15,423 nucleotides of DNA from CAZHLD01 sp964533185 (GTDB lineage Bacteria; Acidobacteriota; Terriglobia; Acidiferrales; UBA7541): assembly GCA_964533185.1 (NCBI GenBank), contig CAZHLD010000073.1, forward strand, positions 1 through 15,423. Reading direction: 5' to 3'. Shown piece after piece: positions 1-6,817 of this stretch. The translations under genes and the position numbers were made by a program. Under the pieces are notes generated by a model. It searched no databases and was not told the DNA's origin. It saw only the letters and a list, made by a program, of their open reading frames with translations. How positions within the stretch are numbered: position 1 is the first letter of the stretch; every line of letters begins with the position of its first letter.

Positions 1-55
<55 letters not shown>

Positions 56-163
56 TCTTCTTGTAACCCGCTTCATATCAGCTAATTCACTTTCCCATTT
101 TCTGTAGCAGCCGAATTTGAGAACTACCAGGTAACATCTTCAAAGAGAACCACGGTGAGGCAA

Positions 164-209
164 TGGGTGCCCTACCCTCTCCAGTAAGTCGCCCAGGGTG
201 GGGCTGCCA
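164..209. repeat. Imperfect GC-rich inverted repeat
   Basis: The left arm TGGGTGCCCTACCCT (164-178) pairs with the right arm AGGGTGGGGCTGCCA (195-209), with about 12 of 15 positions complementary, around a 16-nt loop. It lies in the roughly 300-bp non-coding stretch between the tRNA and the end of the 353-1111 gene. It resembles the palindromic intergenic repeats common in GC-rich soil bacteria. Whether other copies exist in the genome cannot be seen from this window. The rest of 56-352 shows no credible gene. Confidence 0.4.
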
Positions 210-277
210 CACTGGTTTCGCTCAACGCGTGAACCATTCCAACGAAGGGGCAAGTTGCCGCCGACGGTGGCAGGCCG

Positions 278-339
278 TGCATCCTGTGATGCAGGACGGA
301 GCCATGCACCAGGCGCTTTGCACCATGCGGTGCAGGGCG
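278..339. repeat. Two adjacent tetraloop hairpins downstream of the 353-1111 gene
   Basis: Hairpin one is TGCATC-CTGT-GATGCA (278-293), a perfect 6-bp stem. Hairpin two is TGCACC-ATGC-GGTGCA (319-334), perfect for 6 bp and extendable outward to 314-339 if two G-T pairs are allowed. Both lie just past the stop codon of the - strand gene ending at 353, so they could end or stabilise that transcript. There is no T-tract on either side, so a standard intrinsic terminator is not supported. Confidence 0.35.
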
Positions 340-352
340 GAGCGTGGCCGGA

Positions 353-1111
353 TTATTTCGCGGTCGGACGGTAGCTCAGGTCGGCGCGGTACTGAAGCAT
401 CTCGCTCGACTGGCTCTTGATGGTCTTGCCGAAGCCATCGAGGATCGCCGCAGCCTCCAAGCGGCCAAAGGCCTTTTCGAGCATAGCCGGGAAGGAGACC
501 TCGGGTTCGGCCATGCTGGCCCAGTTCTCGTGCGGGATCACCAGCACGAAGTGAGGCTGCTCGCCGCCATTCATCAGCTCATACCAGGAGTAATTGACCG
601 GCCAGTTGGTCTTCTTGATGGCGTCGTCGATCTTCTTGACCAGGAGGCTGAAGTCCGCTTCCTTGTCGGGCCGGACCATGAAGTGGATCACCTCGGCCAT
701 CCTCGCCGGGATCGTGCTGGTTTGCGGCTTGCTGACATCGGCGAGGTACTTGTAGAAGGAACTGCTGCCACCAGCGGTGTACGGCTCCATGTTTGCAGCG
801 CCATCGGCTTCGTCGGCGGCGGCCATCTTGGCATCCCAGGTGTCGAAGTCTTTCCAGTGATGGTTCTCGGTGACCGCGAGGTACTGGCCTCCCGCTTCGC
901 CGGTGAGCACCAGATAGACGTGCCACGACCAAGAGTCATTCTGCTTGCGGTGCCAGTCCATGTGGCGCTTGCGGCCTTCTTCGTACTGCTTGCTCATGCC
1001 CGGCTTGACCTGCGTGACGAAAACGCGCGTCACAGTGCCGGGTTTTTCCTGCGCGAACGCCGGTGCTGCCAGTAGTGCCAGCGCGGCCAAGAGTCCCCAG
1101 TATTTCCGCAT
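353..1111 (-). CDS. Secreted protein with two dimeric-alpha/beta-barrel-like modules, function unknown
   Basis: This is a 252-residue protein with a clear Sec signal peptide: a MRKYW start, a Leu/Ala-rich core, and a likely AFA|Q cut near residue 20. The mature part holds two similar modules of about 110 residues. Module one begins at VTRVFVTQVKPG and has a WHVYLVL strand with a conserved Trp before the last helix. Module two begins near AEVIHFMVRPD. Alternating beta and helix segments suggest a tandem ferredoxin-like (ABM/dimeric alpha-beta barrel) fold; this is inferred from pattern, not from a database match. The start is supported by AGGAGG about 8 nt upstream of the ATG at 1111. A paralogue with the same architecture is encoded at 5352-6125. 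Probable location is the periplasm. No catalytic residues are recognised. Confidence 0.85.
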   Translation of the reverse strand: MRKYWGLLAALALLAAPAFAQEKPGTVTRVFVTQVKPGMSKQYEEGRKRHMDWHRKQNDSWSWHVYLVLTGEAGGQYLAVTENHHWKDFDTWDAKMAAADEADGAANMEPYTAGGSSSFYKYLADVSKPQTSTIPARMAEVIHFMVRPDKEADFSLLVKKIDDAIKKTNWPVNYSWYELMNGGEQPHFVLVIPHENWASMAEPEVSFPAMLEKAFGRLEAAAILDGFGKTIKSQSSEMLQYRADLSYRPTAK

Positions 1112-1146
1112 GGTGATGCCTCCTAAATGAGAGTGGGATGAAGCGT

Positions 1147-1175
1147 ACGTTAGCGCGGGTGGCGGCAGGAGTCAA
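1147..1175 (-). promoter_or_regulatory. Sigma70-type promoter for the 353-1111 gene
   Basis: Read on the - strand, a -35 box TTGACT (1170-1175) is followed after exactly 17 bp by TAACGT (1147-1152). Transcription would start about 30 nt before the ATG at 1111. The first bases, CTTGACTCCT, are identical to the promoter candidate of the paralogue at 6220-6248, which raises confidence in both. Confidence 0.5.
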
Positions 1176-1212
1176 GCGGAAGCGGCGGCCGCAGCGAGCG
1201 CAGGCTTTGGGC

Positions 1213-1218
1213 TATAAT
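1213..1218 (+). promoter_or_regulatory. Perfect TATAAT box ahead of the CoA-transferase remnant
   Basis: A consensus -10 hexamer ends 8 nt before the ATG at 1227, so transcription would begin at or next to the start codon (a leaderless message). No ribosome site and no good -35 are seen. It is probably the relic promoter of the once intact CoA-transferase gene. Confidence 0.4.
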
Positions 1219-1226
1219 CGCGGGCC

Positions 1227-1322
1227 ATGACGCCGCTCGAAAATGTGCGCGTGCTCGAGGTCAGCGAAGCCATGGCTGGTCCCTACTGCGCTATGCTGCT
1301 GGGAGATTTCGGCGACGATGTC
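1227..1322 (+). pseudogene. N-terminal fragment of a CaiB/BaiF family (class III) CoA-transferase
   Basis: The first 32 codons read as the typical start of this family: MTPLENVRVLEVSEAMAGPY, then CAMLLGDFGDDV, matching the usual pattern of PL-x-GVRVLEhS, GPY and LhhDhGADV. At codon 33, where the family continues with IKVE, similarity stops. The frame stays open to 1499, but that extension is low in complexity, reads backwards through a different gene remnant (1379-1477) and is unlike the family. Intact members have about 400 residues and a catalytic aspartate near residue 170, which is absent here. The missing parts are found downstream, colinear and on the same strand, at 3919-4117, 4940-5110 and 8153-8365. 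Non-functional as it stands. Confidence 0.85.
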
Positions 1323-1378
1323 TGCCTGCCGCAGGTTCCCAGCGACGCGTCGTTTCTGCTTTCATCTGCCGGAGGAAG

Positions 1379-1477
1379 TTACTTTTCGATTTTGGCGCTG
1401 TCGGGCAGGCGCCGCACCAGTACTTTATCCACGCGCCGGAGGTCAGAACCGGTGTACAATCCTTCGAGTTTTCGAAG
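1379..1477 (-). pseudogene. C-terminal remnant of unidentified gene X, copy 1
   Basis: On the - strand a 32-codon frame ends in TAA (1379-1381) and reads ...LRRVDKVLVRRLPDSAKIEK. A second copy at 3827-3915 reads RRVDKVLVRRLSDNVKIES and also ends in TAA. Over the best 61 bp the two are about 80% identical. In the RRVDKVLVRRL block all four nucleotide differences fall at third codon positions and are silent, which shows that this is the real coding frame. I do not recognise the family. The stop codon just upstream in frame (TGA, 1478-1480) marks it as a fragment. Confidence 0.6.
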
Positions 1478-1500
1478 TCAAAAAGTAAATCTCAGTTAAG

Positions 1501-2034
1501 ATGATTATTCAGGATAAAATTACGATGCTTGAAATAATGAAAACGGTTCTGGCCGGGCTGTGCTTAGGGTTTGCGCTGCTCGCGCCAGCCGTTGCAACGG
1601 CGCAGACTCAGACACCGGCCACGACCAAGAGGCCGCCAATGTTCATTGAGGACACGAGTCCGGCTGACTTCGCCACGACCGTCGAGGTGTTCAAGGCAGA
1701 AGCCAAGGCCGCCGGCTGGAGCATCCTGGCGGAGCACAATTTGGCGGGCATCCTGTCTACCAGGGGTTATACACTGCACCCGGTTCTCGTCATCGAGGTA
1801 TGCAGCGGGAAATACAGCGCCCAGCTCCTGGAAAAGGATGATACACGGTACGTCGCGTCTATGATCCCCTGTCGCGTGGCGATTTATCAGACCAGCACCG
1901 GAAAGGTCGTGATTTCCCGGATGAATACTGGCATGTTCGCCTCCATGATGGAAGGTCTCGTGGCCGAGGTCATTCAGAAATCGGGCAACGAGATGGAAGG
2001 GATCATTGCGAAAACACTGACCAAGTTGAAATGA
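1501..2034 (+). CDS. Secreted DUF302 domain protein
   Basis: This frame encodes up to 177 residues. It has a signal peptide with core VLAGLCLGFALLAPAVATAQ and a likely cut after ATA-Q. The mature part fits the DUF302 (TT1751-like) pattern: a VEVFKAEAKAAGWSILAEHN opening, a central VLVIEVCSGKYSAQLL strand, ASMIPCRVAIYQ, and a C-terminal GKVVISRMN-containing strand. The family folds as a small alpha/beta protein; its biochemical role is not established. Two cysteines (in EVCSGK and IPCRV) are noteworthy. Three in-frame ATGs (1501, 1525, 1537) are possible starts and none has a strong ribosome site. The 1525 or 1537 start gives the more usual signal peptide length. It precedes the porin at 2203 on the same strand by about 170 bp and lies between the two gene X remnants. 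Confidence 0.82.
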   Translation: MIIQDKITMLEIMKTVLAGLCLGFALLAPAVATAQTQTPATTKRPPMFIEDTSPADFATTVEVFKAEAKAAGWSILAEHNLAGILSTRGYTLHPVLVIEVCSGKYSAQLLEKDDTRYVASMIPCRVAIYQTSTGKVVISRMNTGMFASMMEGLVAEVIQKSGNEMEGIIAKTLTKLK

Positions 2035-2202
2035 GCGCATTTAAATCTGAACATTGAACGCTGTGAGGAGCGCACGAATGCACTTTTCAGCCGCTTGGCG
2101 CGGCCCCACGCTGCCGCTCTAATCCGATTCGAAGCAAAGATGAACGTAGAAATCACCCTCAACTCGAATTCTTCAACAAGCTGCTGGATGTCGATTGAAG
2201 AT

Positions 2203-3741
2203 ATGAGGTTTTCGCGGCGCCGACCTGCAAACCGGCGAGTGACCCGGCAACAACCTCGCGGGTTGACGCTGCTGCTCACTTGTCTCATGGCCCTGTCGTC
2301 TTCAGCGGCCGCCCAGACACCTGAGGCGCCGTCTTCTTTGCCCACACAGGAGCCATCTGCTTCCGCTCTACCCCCGCCTGCTGCGCAGAAGCCTTCCGCA
2401 CAGTCTTCGCCTCCTGCGTATAAGCTGCTACGGGATGAGGAGGATTGGAGTTACTTGCGAGACTCATCGCGTCGCACCGACTTCTGGGATCCAATCAAAT
2501 ACATCCGGCTCAGAGAGGGGAAAGAAGACTGGTATTTGACAATAGGCGGCGAGGCGCGACCCTACTATGAACGCTTCCGCAACGAAGACTGGGGGCGCCA
2601 GCCACAGGACTCGAGTGGCTATCTCCTGCAACGCTACATGCTGCACTCCGATTTACACTTGGGTAAGCGCGTGCGATTCTTCGTGCAATTCAAGAGTGGA
2701 TTGGAGACGGGACGGACAGGTGGCCCACGCCCGCCCGACGAAGACCAACTCGACATCAATCAAGCGTTCGTGGACGTTCTGTTCGAGCCCGGCAAGAAGC
2801 AATCGCTTGTCTTCCGCGCTGGCCGGCAAGAACTCAACTTTGGCTCAGGCCGTCTTGTCGCTGTTCGTGAAGCTCAGAATGTGCGATTCGGCTTCGATGC
2901 ACTGCGTGCGATCTGGCGCGCAGGCGCCTGGCGAGTTGACGGCTTTGCGGGCAAACCAGTGAAGACCGATCCTGGTTTTTTCGATGATGACCCGGATAGC
3001 GCGCGGACCTTCTGGGGTGTGTATGCAGTGCGACCACTTCCGGCCATTCCCAAGAGTAATATGGACATTTATTACTTCGGTCTTGACCGTAAGCAGGCGC
3101 GTTTCGATCAGGGCGCAGCCCGTGAGCAACGCCAGACACTGGGCGTCAGGTTCTGGAACAAAGATCAAGCCTTTGACTATGACTGGGAATTCGCTTACCA
3201 GCTTGGCAAGTTTGGACGGGGCGATATTGGTGCGTGGTCATTTATCACTAACAACGGTTACACTTTCCGTACGGGTCGCTTGAAGCGCTTGCAACCGAGA
3301 ATCGGAGTGGAAACGGGTGTTGTTAGTGGCGATAACGATCCGCGCCATTCCGACCTGCAAACCTTCAACCCCCTCTTTCCGCGCGGAGCCTACTTCGGGC
3401 AGATACGCGCGAACGGAGCCTTAAACGTGATGGGCTTTCGGCCCAGACTGACGCTTCAACTCACCAAACGTATTTCGTTTTCGACGAACAGTTTCTTCTT
3501 CTGGCGACAGAGCCTGCGCGACGGTCTGTACTCTGTTGCCGGCAATCTTTTGCGCACCGGCCAACTAAGCCGAGCGCGCTACATCGGTACGCAGCCGGAG
3601 GTGGAAGCAGTAGTACGAATTGATCGCCACACCACTTTCACCATCAACTACGCTCGATTTCTGGCGGGGCCGTTTTTGCGCGAGACGCCGCCGGGGCGCG
3701 ATATCACCTATTTCGCAACCTGGGTGACGTATAGATTTTGA
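2203..3741 (+). CDS. Alginate-export family outer-membrane porin
   Basis: With the ATG at 2203 the product has 512 residues. It starts with an Arg-rich signal peptide (core LTLLLTCLMALSSSAAAQ), then a Pro/Ala/Ser-rich linker, then a long beta-barrel domain of alternating aromatic strands. Examples are DWYLTIGGEARPYYERF, KRVRFFVQFKSGLE, LVFRAGRQELNFGSGRLV and MDIYYFGLDRKQARF. It ends in TYRF, and the terminal Phe is the usual BamA-recognised ending of outer-membrane proteins. This pattern is that of the alginate-export (AlgE-like) family. In Acidobacteriota such proteins are usually of unproven substrate, so alginate export should not be assumed. The frame is open further upstream to a TTG at 2095, with ATGs at 2140 and 2188. 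I chose 2203 because it gives the cleanest signal peptide; the start is uncertain. Confidence 0.87.
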   Translation: MRFSRRRPANRRVTRQQPRGLTLLLTCLMALSSSAAAQTPEAPSSLPTQEPSASALPPPAAQKPSAQSSPPAYKLLRDEEDWSYLRDSSRRTDFWDPIKYIRLREGKEDWYLTIGGEARPYYERFRNEDWGRQPQDSSGYLLQRYMLHSDLHLGKRVRFFVQFKSGLETGRTGGPRPPDEDQLDINQAFVDVLFEPGKKQSLVFRAGRQELNFGSGRLVAVREAQNVRFGFDALRAIWRAGAWRVDGFAGKPVKTDPGFFDDDPDSARTFWGVYAVRPLPAIPKSNMDIYYFGLDRKQARFDQGAAREQRQTLGVRFWNKDQAFDYDWEFAYQLGKFGRGDIGAWSFITNNGYTFRTGRLKRLQPRIGVETGVVSGDNDPRHSDLQTFNPLFPRGAYFGQIRANGALNVMGFRPRLTLQLTKRISFSTNSFFFWRQSLRDGLYSVAGNLLRTGQLSRARYIGTQPEVEAVVRIDRHTTFTINYARFLAGPFLRETPPGRDITYFATWVTYRF

Positions 3742-3826
3742 AGGTGTGCCGAACAGCAGAAGTGTACGGCACGAGAATTGATAAAAGCTCAAAGCGATCG
3801 ACTTGGTCAAAGCGGAGAAAGGGGGG

Positions 3827-3915
3827 TTAGGATTCGATTTTGACGTTGTCCGACAGGCGGCGCACCAGCACCTTGTCCACGCGTCGGCTGCAACCCAGCT
3901 AATCTTGGTGTAGAA
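3827..3915 (-). pseudogene. C-terminal remnant of unidentified gene X, copy 2
   Basis: On the - strand the frame ends RRVDKVLVRRLSDNVKIES with TAA at 3827-3829. It is the second copy of the remnant at 1379-1477. The conserved part covers 3827-3886. Upstream of it a frameshift separates a short matching FYT piece near 3907-3915 (LYT in copy 1). It abuts the CoA-transferase fragment beginning at 3919. Together with copy 1 it brackets the DUF302 and porin genes in direct orientation. Family not recognised. Confidence 0.55.
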
Positions 3916-3918
3916 GAC

Positions 3919-4117
3919 ATGGTGGAGGGTAGATCGGGAAGTGTTCCCCGCCGGCCCGGCGCGGACAACCAGTCGCGCGGCTGGGGCCCGCCTTTTATCG
4001 GCGGCGAATCGGCCTACTAGCTCTGTTGCAACCGCAACAAGCGCTCGATCACGCTCGACTTAAAGCACGCCACCGGCCTCGAAATCCTCGGACGGCTGAT
4101 TGAGCGCGCCGACGTGC
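3919..4117 (+). pseudogene. Middle fragment A of the CoA-transferase, with internal stop
   Basis: The frame reads MVEG...PGADNQSRGWGPPF, then IGGESAY, a TAG stop (4018-4020), then LCCNRNKRSITLDLK and ATGLEILGRLIERADV. This is the classic N-terminal block of CaiB/BaiF CoA-transferases (TRGWGPPF, GGESAYF, NRNKRS, LDLK). It continues from where the fragment at 1227-1322 stops. The TAG stands where copy B (4940-5110) has TAC for Tyr, so copy A is dead. Similarity ends abruptly after GACGTGC at 4117, whereas copy B goes on with LILNQP. The 204 bp from 4118 to 4321 show no other recognisable gene. Confidence 0.85.
3969..4117 (+). repeat. 149-bp direct repeat, copy A
   Basis: Identical in length to 4940-5088 and differing at 7 of 149 positions (about 95% identity). 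Four of the seven changes are silent in the CoA-transferase frame. The other three give Arg to Cys, Tyr to stop and Ser to Leu. The offset between copies is 971 bp, and the DUF4440 gene lies in the 822 bp between them. Confidence 0.95.
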
Positions 4118-4321
4118 GGGGGACAGGCAATCGAACGCTGCGCGAGTCACTCAGCGGATCGGCGAAGGGGTAGGGGGCAAGGCCGGAAGGCCTCGGAAGT
4201 GCGCCAAGCTTGATTTCCACAAGAAAAAGGGAGTAGGCTCTCCGAGTTTCTGGGAAGCAGTTTCGAAGTACAACAGATCCGAAAGGCTCGTCCATGTTCT
4301 ACATCTCACAAGGAGGCATGT

Positions 4322-4780
4322 ATGCGTCGAATTCTGCTAGCGGCAGTGTGTGTGGTGACCTTAGGTTTGATTGGCAGCGTGCAATCTGCTCCGCCATCGG
4401 CGGTCGATGAAGTAATCGCCTTAACCAAGGCTATGTGGGCAGCGGATATGAAGAAAGACGTTGCCACAGCGATGAAAAACGTAGCCGACGATTACACGGA
4501 GTTCAACGACGACTATCCCACACGCCTGGATGGCAAGCAGATCAACCGGAATCTTGCCGAGGCAACTGCCAGCGGTGCGGGCAGTGTGATCGCTGCAGAA
4601 ATGGCCAACCAGAAAGTGCAAGTGTATGGCGATGTGGCCATCCTCACTTACAATTACATCGGTGCCACGAAGGATAAAGATGGCAAGGTTGAGCCAAGCC
4701 GTGCGAAGTCGACTCGTGTGTACGTCAAGAAGGACGGGCAGTGGTGGCTCGTCCATGCCAACTTTGCGCCGGCCCGCTAA
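4322..4780 (+). CDS. Secreted SnoaL-like/DUF4440 (NTF2-fold) protein
   Basis: This is a 152-residue protein. It has a signal peptide (MRRILLAAVCVVTLGLIGSV, cut near QSA-P) followed by a single NTF2-like domain. The pattern fits DUF4440/SnoaL-like proteins: an opening helix VDEVIALTKAMWAADMKKDV, a YTEFNDDYPTRLDGKQ turn, a VQVYGDVAILTYNY strand pair, and the terminal TRVYVKKDGQWWLVHANFAP hairpin. Such domains bind small ligands or act as enzymes; no catalytic residues can be assigned here. The start is well supported by AGGAGG 5 nt upstream of the ATG. The gene sits alone in the 822-bp segment between the two copies of the 149-bp CoA-transferase repeat, so it probably arrived with the event that duplicated that repeat. 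Confidence 0.85.
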   Translation: MRRILLAAVCVVTLGLIGSVQSAPPSAVDEVIALTKAMWAADMKKDVATAMKNVADDYTEFNDDYPTRLDGKQINRNLAEATASGAGSVIAAEMANQKVQVYGDVAILTYNYIGATKDKDGKVEPSRAKSTRVYVKKDGQWWLVHANFAPAR

Positions 4781-4939
4781 GTCGATGCCCAAGTGAAGAG
4801 AAACACAAGTCTGCGCTAGCTGCTTGGAGGCGAGTTCACCCTGCCCCCACCGGCTGGGCGCGAGGTCACCCCCAGCTCGCAGCTAAAGCTGAGGCTCCAA
4901 TTCCCGGACACAGAATCACTAGGAGAGGGGAACATCCCT

Positions 4940-5088
4940 CCAGTCGTGCGGCTGGGGCCCGCCTTTTATCGGCGGCGAATCGGCCTACTACCTCTGTTGC
5001 AACCGCAACAAACGCTTGATCACGCTCGACTTGAAGCACGCCACCGGCCTCGAAATCCTCGGCCGGCTGATCGAGCGCGCCGACGTGC
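4940..5088 (+). repeat. 149-bp direct repeat, copy B
   Basis: Direct repeat partner of 3969-4117. Similarity starts abruptly at CCAGTCG; the sequence just before it is unrelated to the CoA-transferase. On the 3' side the CoA-transferase frame continues past the repeat, so this copy carries the native 3' junction while copy A carries the native 5' junction. Confidence 0.95.
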
Positions 5089-5110
5089 TGATCCTCAACC
5101 AGCCGTCGCG
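4940..5110 (+). pseudogene. Middle fragment B of the CoA-transferase
   Basis: The frame reads QSCGWGPPFIGGESAYYLCC, then NRNKRLITLDLKHATGLEIL and GRLIERADVLILNQP, again the CaiB/BaiF N-terminal block. ADVLI-x-N matches the family's usual ADVLIENF. After about 5110 the frame stays open to a TAG near 5190 but no longer resembles the family. The rest of 5111-5351 holds no recognisable gene. It has no initiation signal and is a fragment. Confidence 0.82.
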
Positions 5111-5351
5111 GGCGGCGGTTGCGCCCCACTACCGCTCCACGCCCGTGCACGCCCGTACCACACTAGCGTCCCCCAATCGGCCAAAGTAGGTGCTGTTTTG
5201 ACCCGCCAACGCCACTCTACGTGGGGCCTCCCAAAATGATCCAAAGCACGCAAGCAGCACATGTTATCGCTTTCTGAGCCGCCTGCGACCAAACTCATTT
5301 TAACGAGGATTTCCTAAGAGTCAGAATACACAGAGGAGAAATGAGCCCGTG

Positions 5352-6125
5352 TTACTTGTGCCACCAGCTCAGCACGCGCGCGAAGAAGTCGCGGTGCGTG
5401 CCCGGAGCGAGCACCTCGGCAAAGGCCGCACCGATGGCGCGACGCTCTTCGGCACTGCGCTTCTGATCTACAGCATCGAAGGCTGCATCCAGTCTATCCA
5501 TGGCTTCCGCGTTTGGATAGATGGAGGCGACCCAGCGTGTGCCTGGATTCTCCGTATGAACATCCTCAACTTGAATCACATAGTAGGAGATGTTTCCCTT
5601 GGCAAGCTGGTCGTCCATGAGGGGTTTGGTGTACTTATCCCAAAGCTCGCGCCACTTCAGACCCTCGCCCGGTTTGACCAGGTACGTGCTGACATAGAGG
5701 TACCCAGAGCTGGGGGCCACGGCCTTGGCCTTGTGGGCGATCGAGCGAAACAATAAATCACGGTGGCGCGTCGCCGCCACGATCGCGGGAGAGGGCGGCT
5801 GCTTGATGAGTTCTTCACGGACTCGCTCGATGGCGGCGTTGCTGGTCGCCTGCCACCAGACCCCGTGCGTAGGATAATCCGGCGTGTGAACAACAGTGGC
5901 GTAGACGCCCCAGGAGAGCAGGGTGCCGTTCGCGGTATTGCGCTCAAGGACGGGCTTGGTATTTTTCTCCCAGTTGGCGATGAACTCGTCCCATTGCGCG
6001 CGGGGCACGGCCCACTCCGCAACGAAGGTAAAGACCGCAGGTTCGGACTGCTGGGCCGTGGCTGCTGCCGGAACGAAAAGCCCCAGGCAAAGCACAGCTA
6101 CGATCAACCGGAAAAATCTGGACAT
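5352..6125 (-). CDS. Secreted protein with two dimeric-alpha/beta-barrel-like modules, paralogue of 353-1111
   Basis: With the ATG at 6125 (GGAGG 6 nt upstream) the product has 257 residues; the frame runs further upstream but without a start signal. The signal peptide is MSRFFRLIVAVLCLGLFVPA with a likely ATA-Q cut. Two repeated modules follow: AVFTFVAEWAVPRAQWDEFI with SWGVYATVV and a GVWWQAT strand, then YLYVSTYLVKPGEG with SYYVIQV and RWVASIYP. This is the same tandem ferredoxin-like layout as the 353-1111 protein, at low identity. Location is probably periplasmic; no active-site residues are recognised. Its promoter candidate (6220-6248) shares CTTGACTCCT with that of the paralogue, suggesting common regulation or common ancestry of the whole unit. 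Confidence 0.85.
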   Translation of the reverse strand: MSRFFRLIVAVLCLGLFVPAAATAQQSEPAVFTFVAEWAVPRAQWDEFIANWEKNTKPVLERNTANGTLLSWGVYATVVHTPDYPTHGVWWQATSNAAIERVREELIKQPPSPAIVAATRHRDLLFRSIAHKAKAVAPSSGYLYVSTYLVKPGEGLKWRELWDKYTKPLMDDQLAKGNISYYVIQVEDVHTENPGTRWVASIYPNAEAMDRLDAAFDAVDQKRSAEERRAIGAAFAEVLAPGTHRDFFARVLSWWHK

Positions 6126-6219
6126 GGCTGCCTCCGGATTAGGTGAATAGGATTGCCCAGCGATTGAAGTCCTCAAGGAAGGACAACTGACCAAGAGGCT
6201 TACCCAGGGCGTGAGGCGC

Positions 6220-6248
6220 ACTCTATTGCCGCGAGGCCAAGGAGTCAA
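6220..6248 (-). promoter_or_regulatory. Sigma70-type promoter for the 5352-6125 gene
   Basis: On the - strand TTGACT (6243-6248), a 17-bp spacer and TAGAGT (6220-6225) form a good promoter. It predicts a leader of about 90 nt before the ATG at 6125. The -35 context CTTGACTCCT is the same as at 1147-1175. The remaining DNA from 6249 to 6373 contains a short direct repeat (TTCATAG twice, near 6292-6310) and nothing else recognisable. Confidence 0.5.
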
Positions 6249-6373
6249 GCGTAATTGCAAGACCCGCTTTGTGCAACCCTTCAAGGCCGATCATTCATAG
6301 CTTATTCATAGGCTGCGGGCGACCAACCGTGTTCTGGGTTGCGTGTGCGGACTCGACGCAGTATCACGCGTAC

Positions 6374-6619
6374 CTAGTGCGCAAACACGAAGTAGATCAC
6401 ATAGAGCCAAGAAAGGAGACCATGCAGGATTGCCCACAGCACCGAATGGTTTGCATGCCACGATAGAACGACAGACAGGCTCGCTCCCAGACTGTAGATT
6501 GCTACGACGCAGCCCGCACCCGAATTAGACTGGGCATTCCCCACTCTCTCTTCGAGATCCGAAACCCGCGACTCCAGGTCTTCTTGGTCATCATCATCGT
6601 ATTCCTCGTAGTCTTCCAT
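6374..6619 (-). CDS. Small acidic coiled-coil protein with two membrane segments
   Basis: This is an 81-residue protein. Residues 1-14 are almost all Asp, Glu and Tyr (MEDYEEYDDDDQED). A short heptad stretch LESRVSDLEERV suggests a coiled coil. Two hydrophobic segments follow: CVVAIYSLGASLSVVLSW and VLWAILHGLLSWLYVIYFVF, joined by the polar turn HANHS. Many bacteria carry small membrane proteins of this layout (charged coiled-coil head, SW-x-NHS turn, HGLLSWLYVIY tail). I believe it belongs to that unnamed family; its function is unknown. GGAG lies about 10 nt before the ATG. It is divergent from the zinc-ribbon gene at 6818. Confidence 0.7.
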   Translation of the reverse strand: MEDYEEYDDDDQEDLESRVSDLEERVGNAQSNSGAGCVVAIYSLGASLSVVLSWHANHSVLWAILHGLLSWLYVIYFVFAH

Positions 6620-6755
6620 CGGATGTCGTCTCCGTAATCGAATATCAGGGTGCTCGCGGCGCTGGTGATTGTAGCCTTAGAAGGCCGCGAAGAGGGATTG
6701 GTCTGCCGCACCCGGACAGCTTGCGCCCTTTTCCGTCCCCAAACCACCGGACGGC

Positions 6756-6770
6756 TTGCCGTGGCGGCAA
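6756..6770. repeat. Small perfect hairpin between divergent genes
   Basis: TTGCCG-TGG-CGGCAA is a perfect 6-bp inverted repeat in the gap between the 6374-6619 gene (-) and the 6818 gene (+). It could be an operator half-site pair or chance. No promoter boxes could be assigned with confidence nearby. Confidence 0.25.
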
Positions 6771-6817
6771 CCTGAGTGGTACTGTTTGCACCTTCCTTAA
6801 TGGCGCGGGAGGGCAAG

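Noticed and set aside
163..420. 85-codon open frame after the tRNA
   Set aside because: It runs across palindromes and into the antisense of the well-supported 353-1111 gene. It has no ribosome site and shows Arg/Ser-rich random composition.
344..1075. 243-codon + strand open frame opposite the first secreted protein
   Set aside because: The opposite strand has a signal peptide, ribosome site and promoter; this frame has none.
3745..3775. Possible terminator after the porin (TGCCG ... CGGCA)
   Set aside because: The stem is only 5 bp with a long loop and no T-tract, so it is not a credible intrinsic terminator.
4210..4239. Possible promoter TTGATT ... TAGGCT before the DUF4440 gene
   Set aside because: The -10 match is poor and the spacer is 18 bp; it is not distinguishable from chance.
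4946..5239. 97-codon open frame over CoA-transferase fragment B
   Set aside because: Wrong frame. The CaiB-like reading is the neighbouring frame (4941 onward), while this one gives Arg-rich nonsense.
5160..5240. Possible insertion-sequence end (TGTTTTGACCC ... AAAATGATCC)
   Set aside because: The words recall IS21-type ends, but there is no transposase, no clear inverted repeat and no second end in the window.
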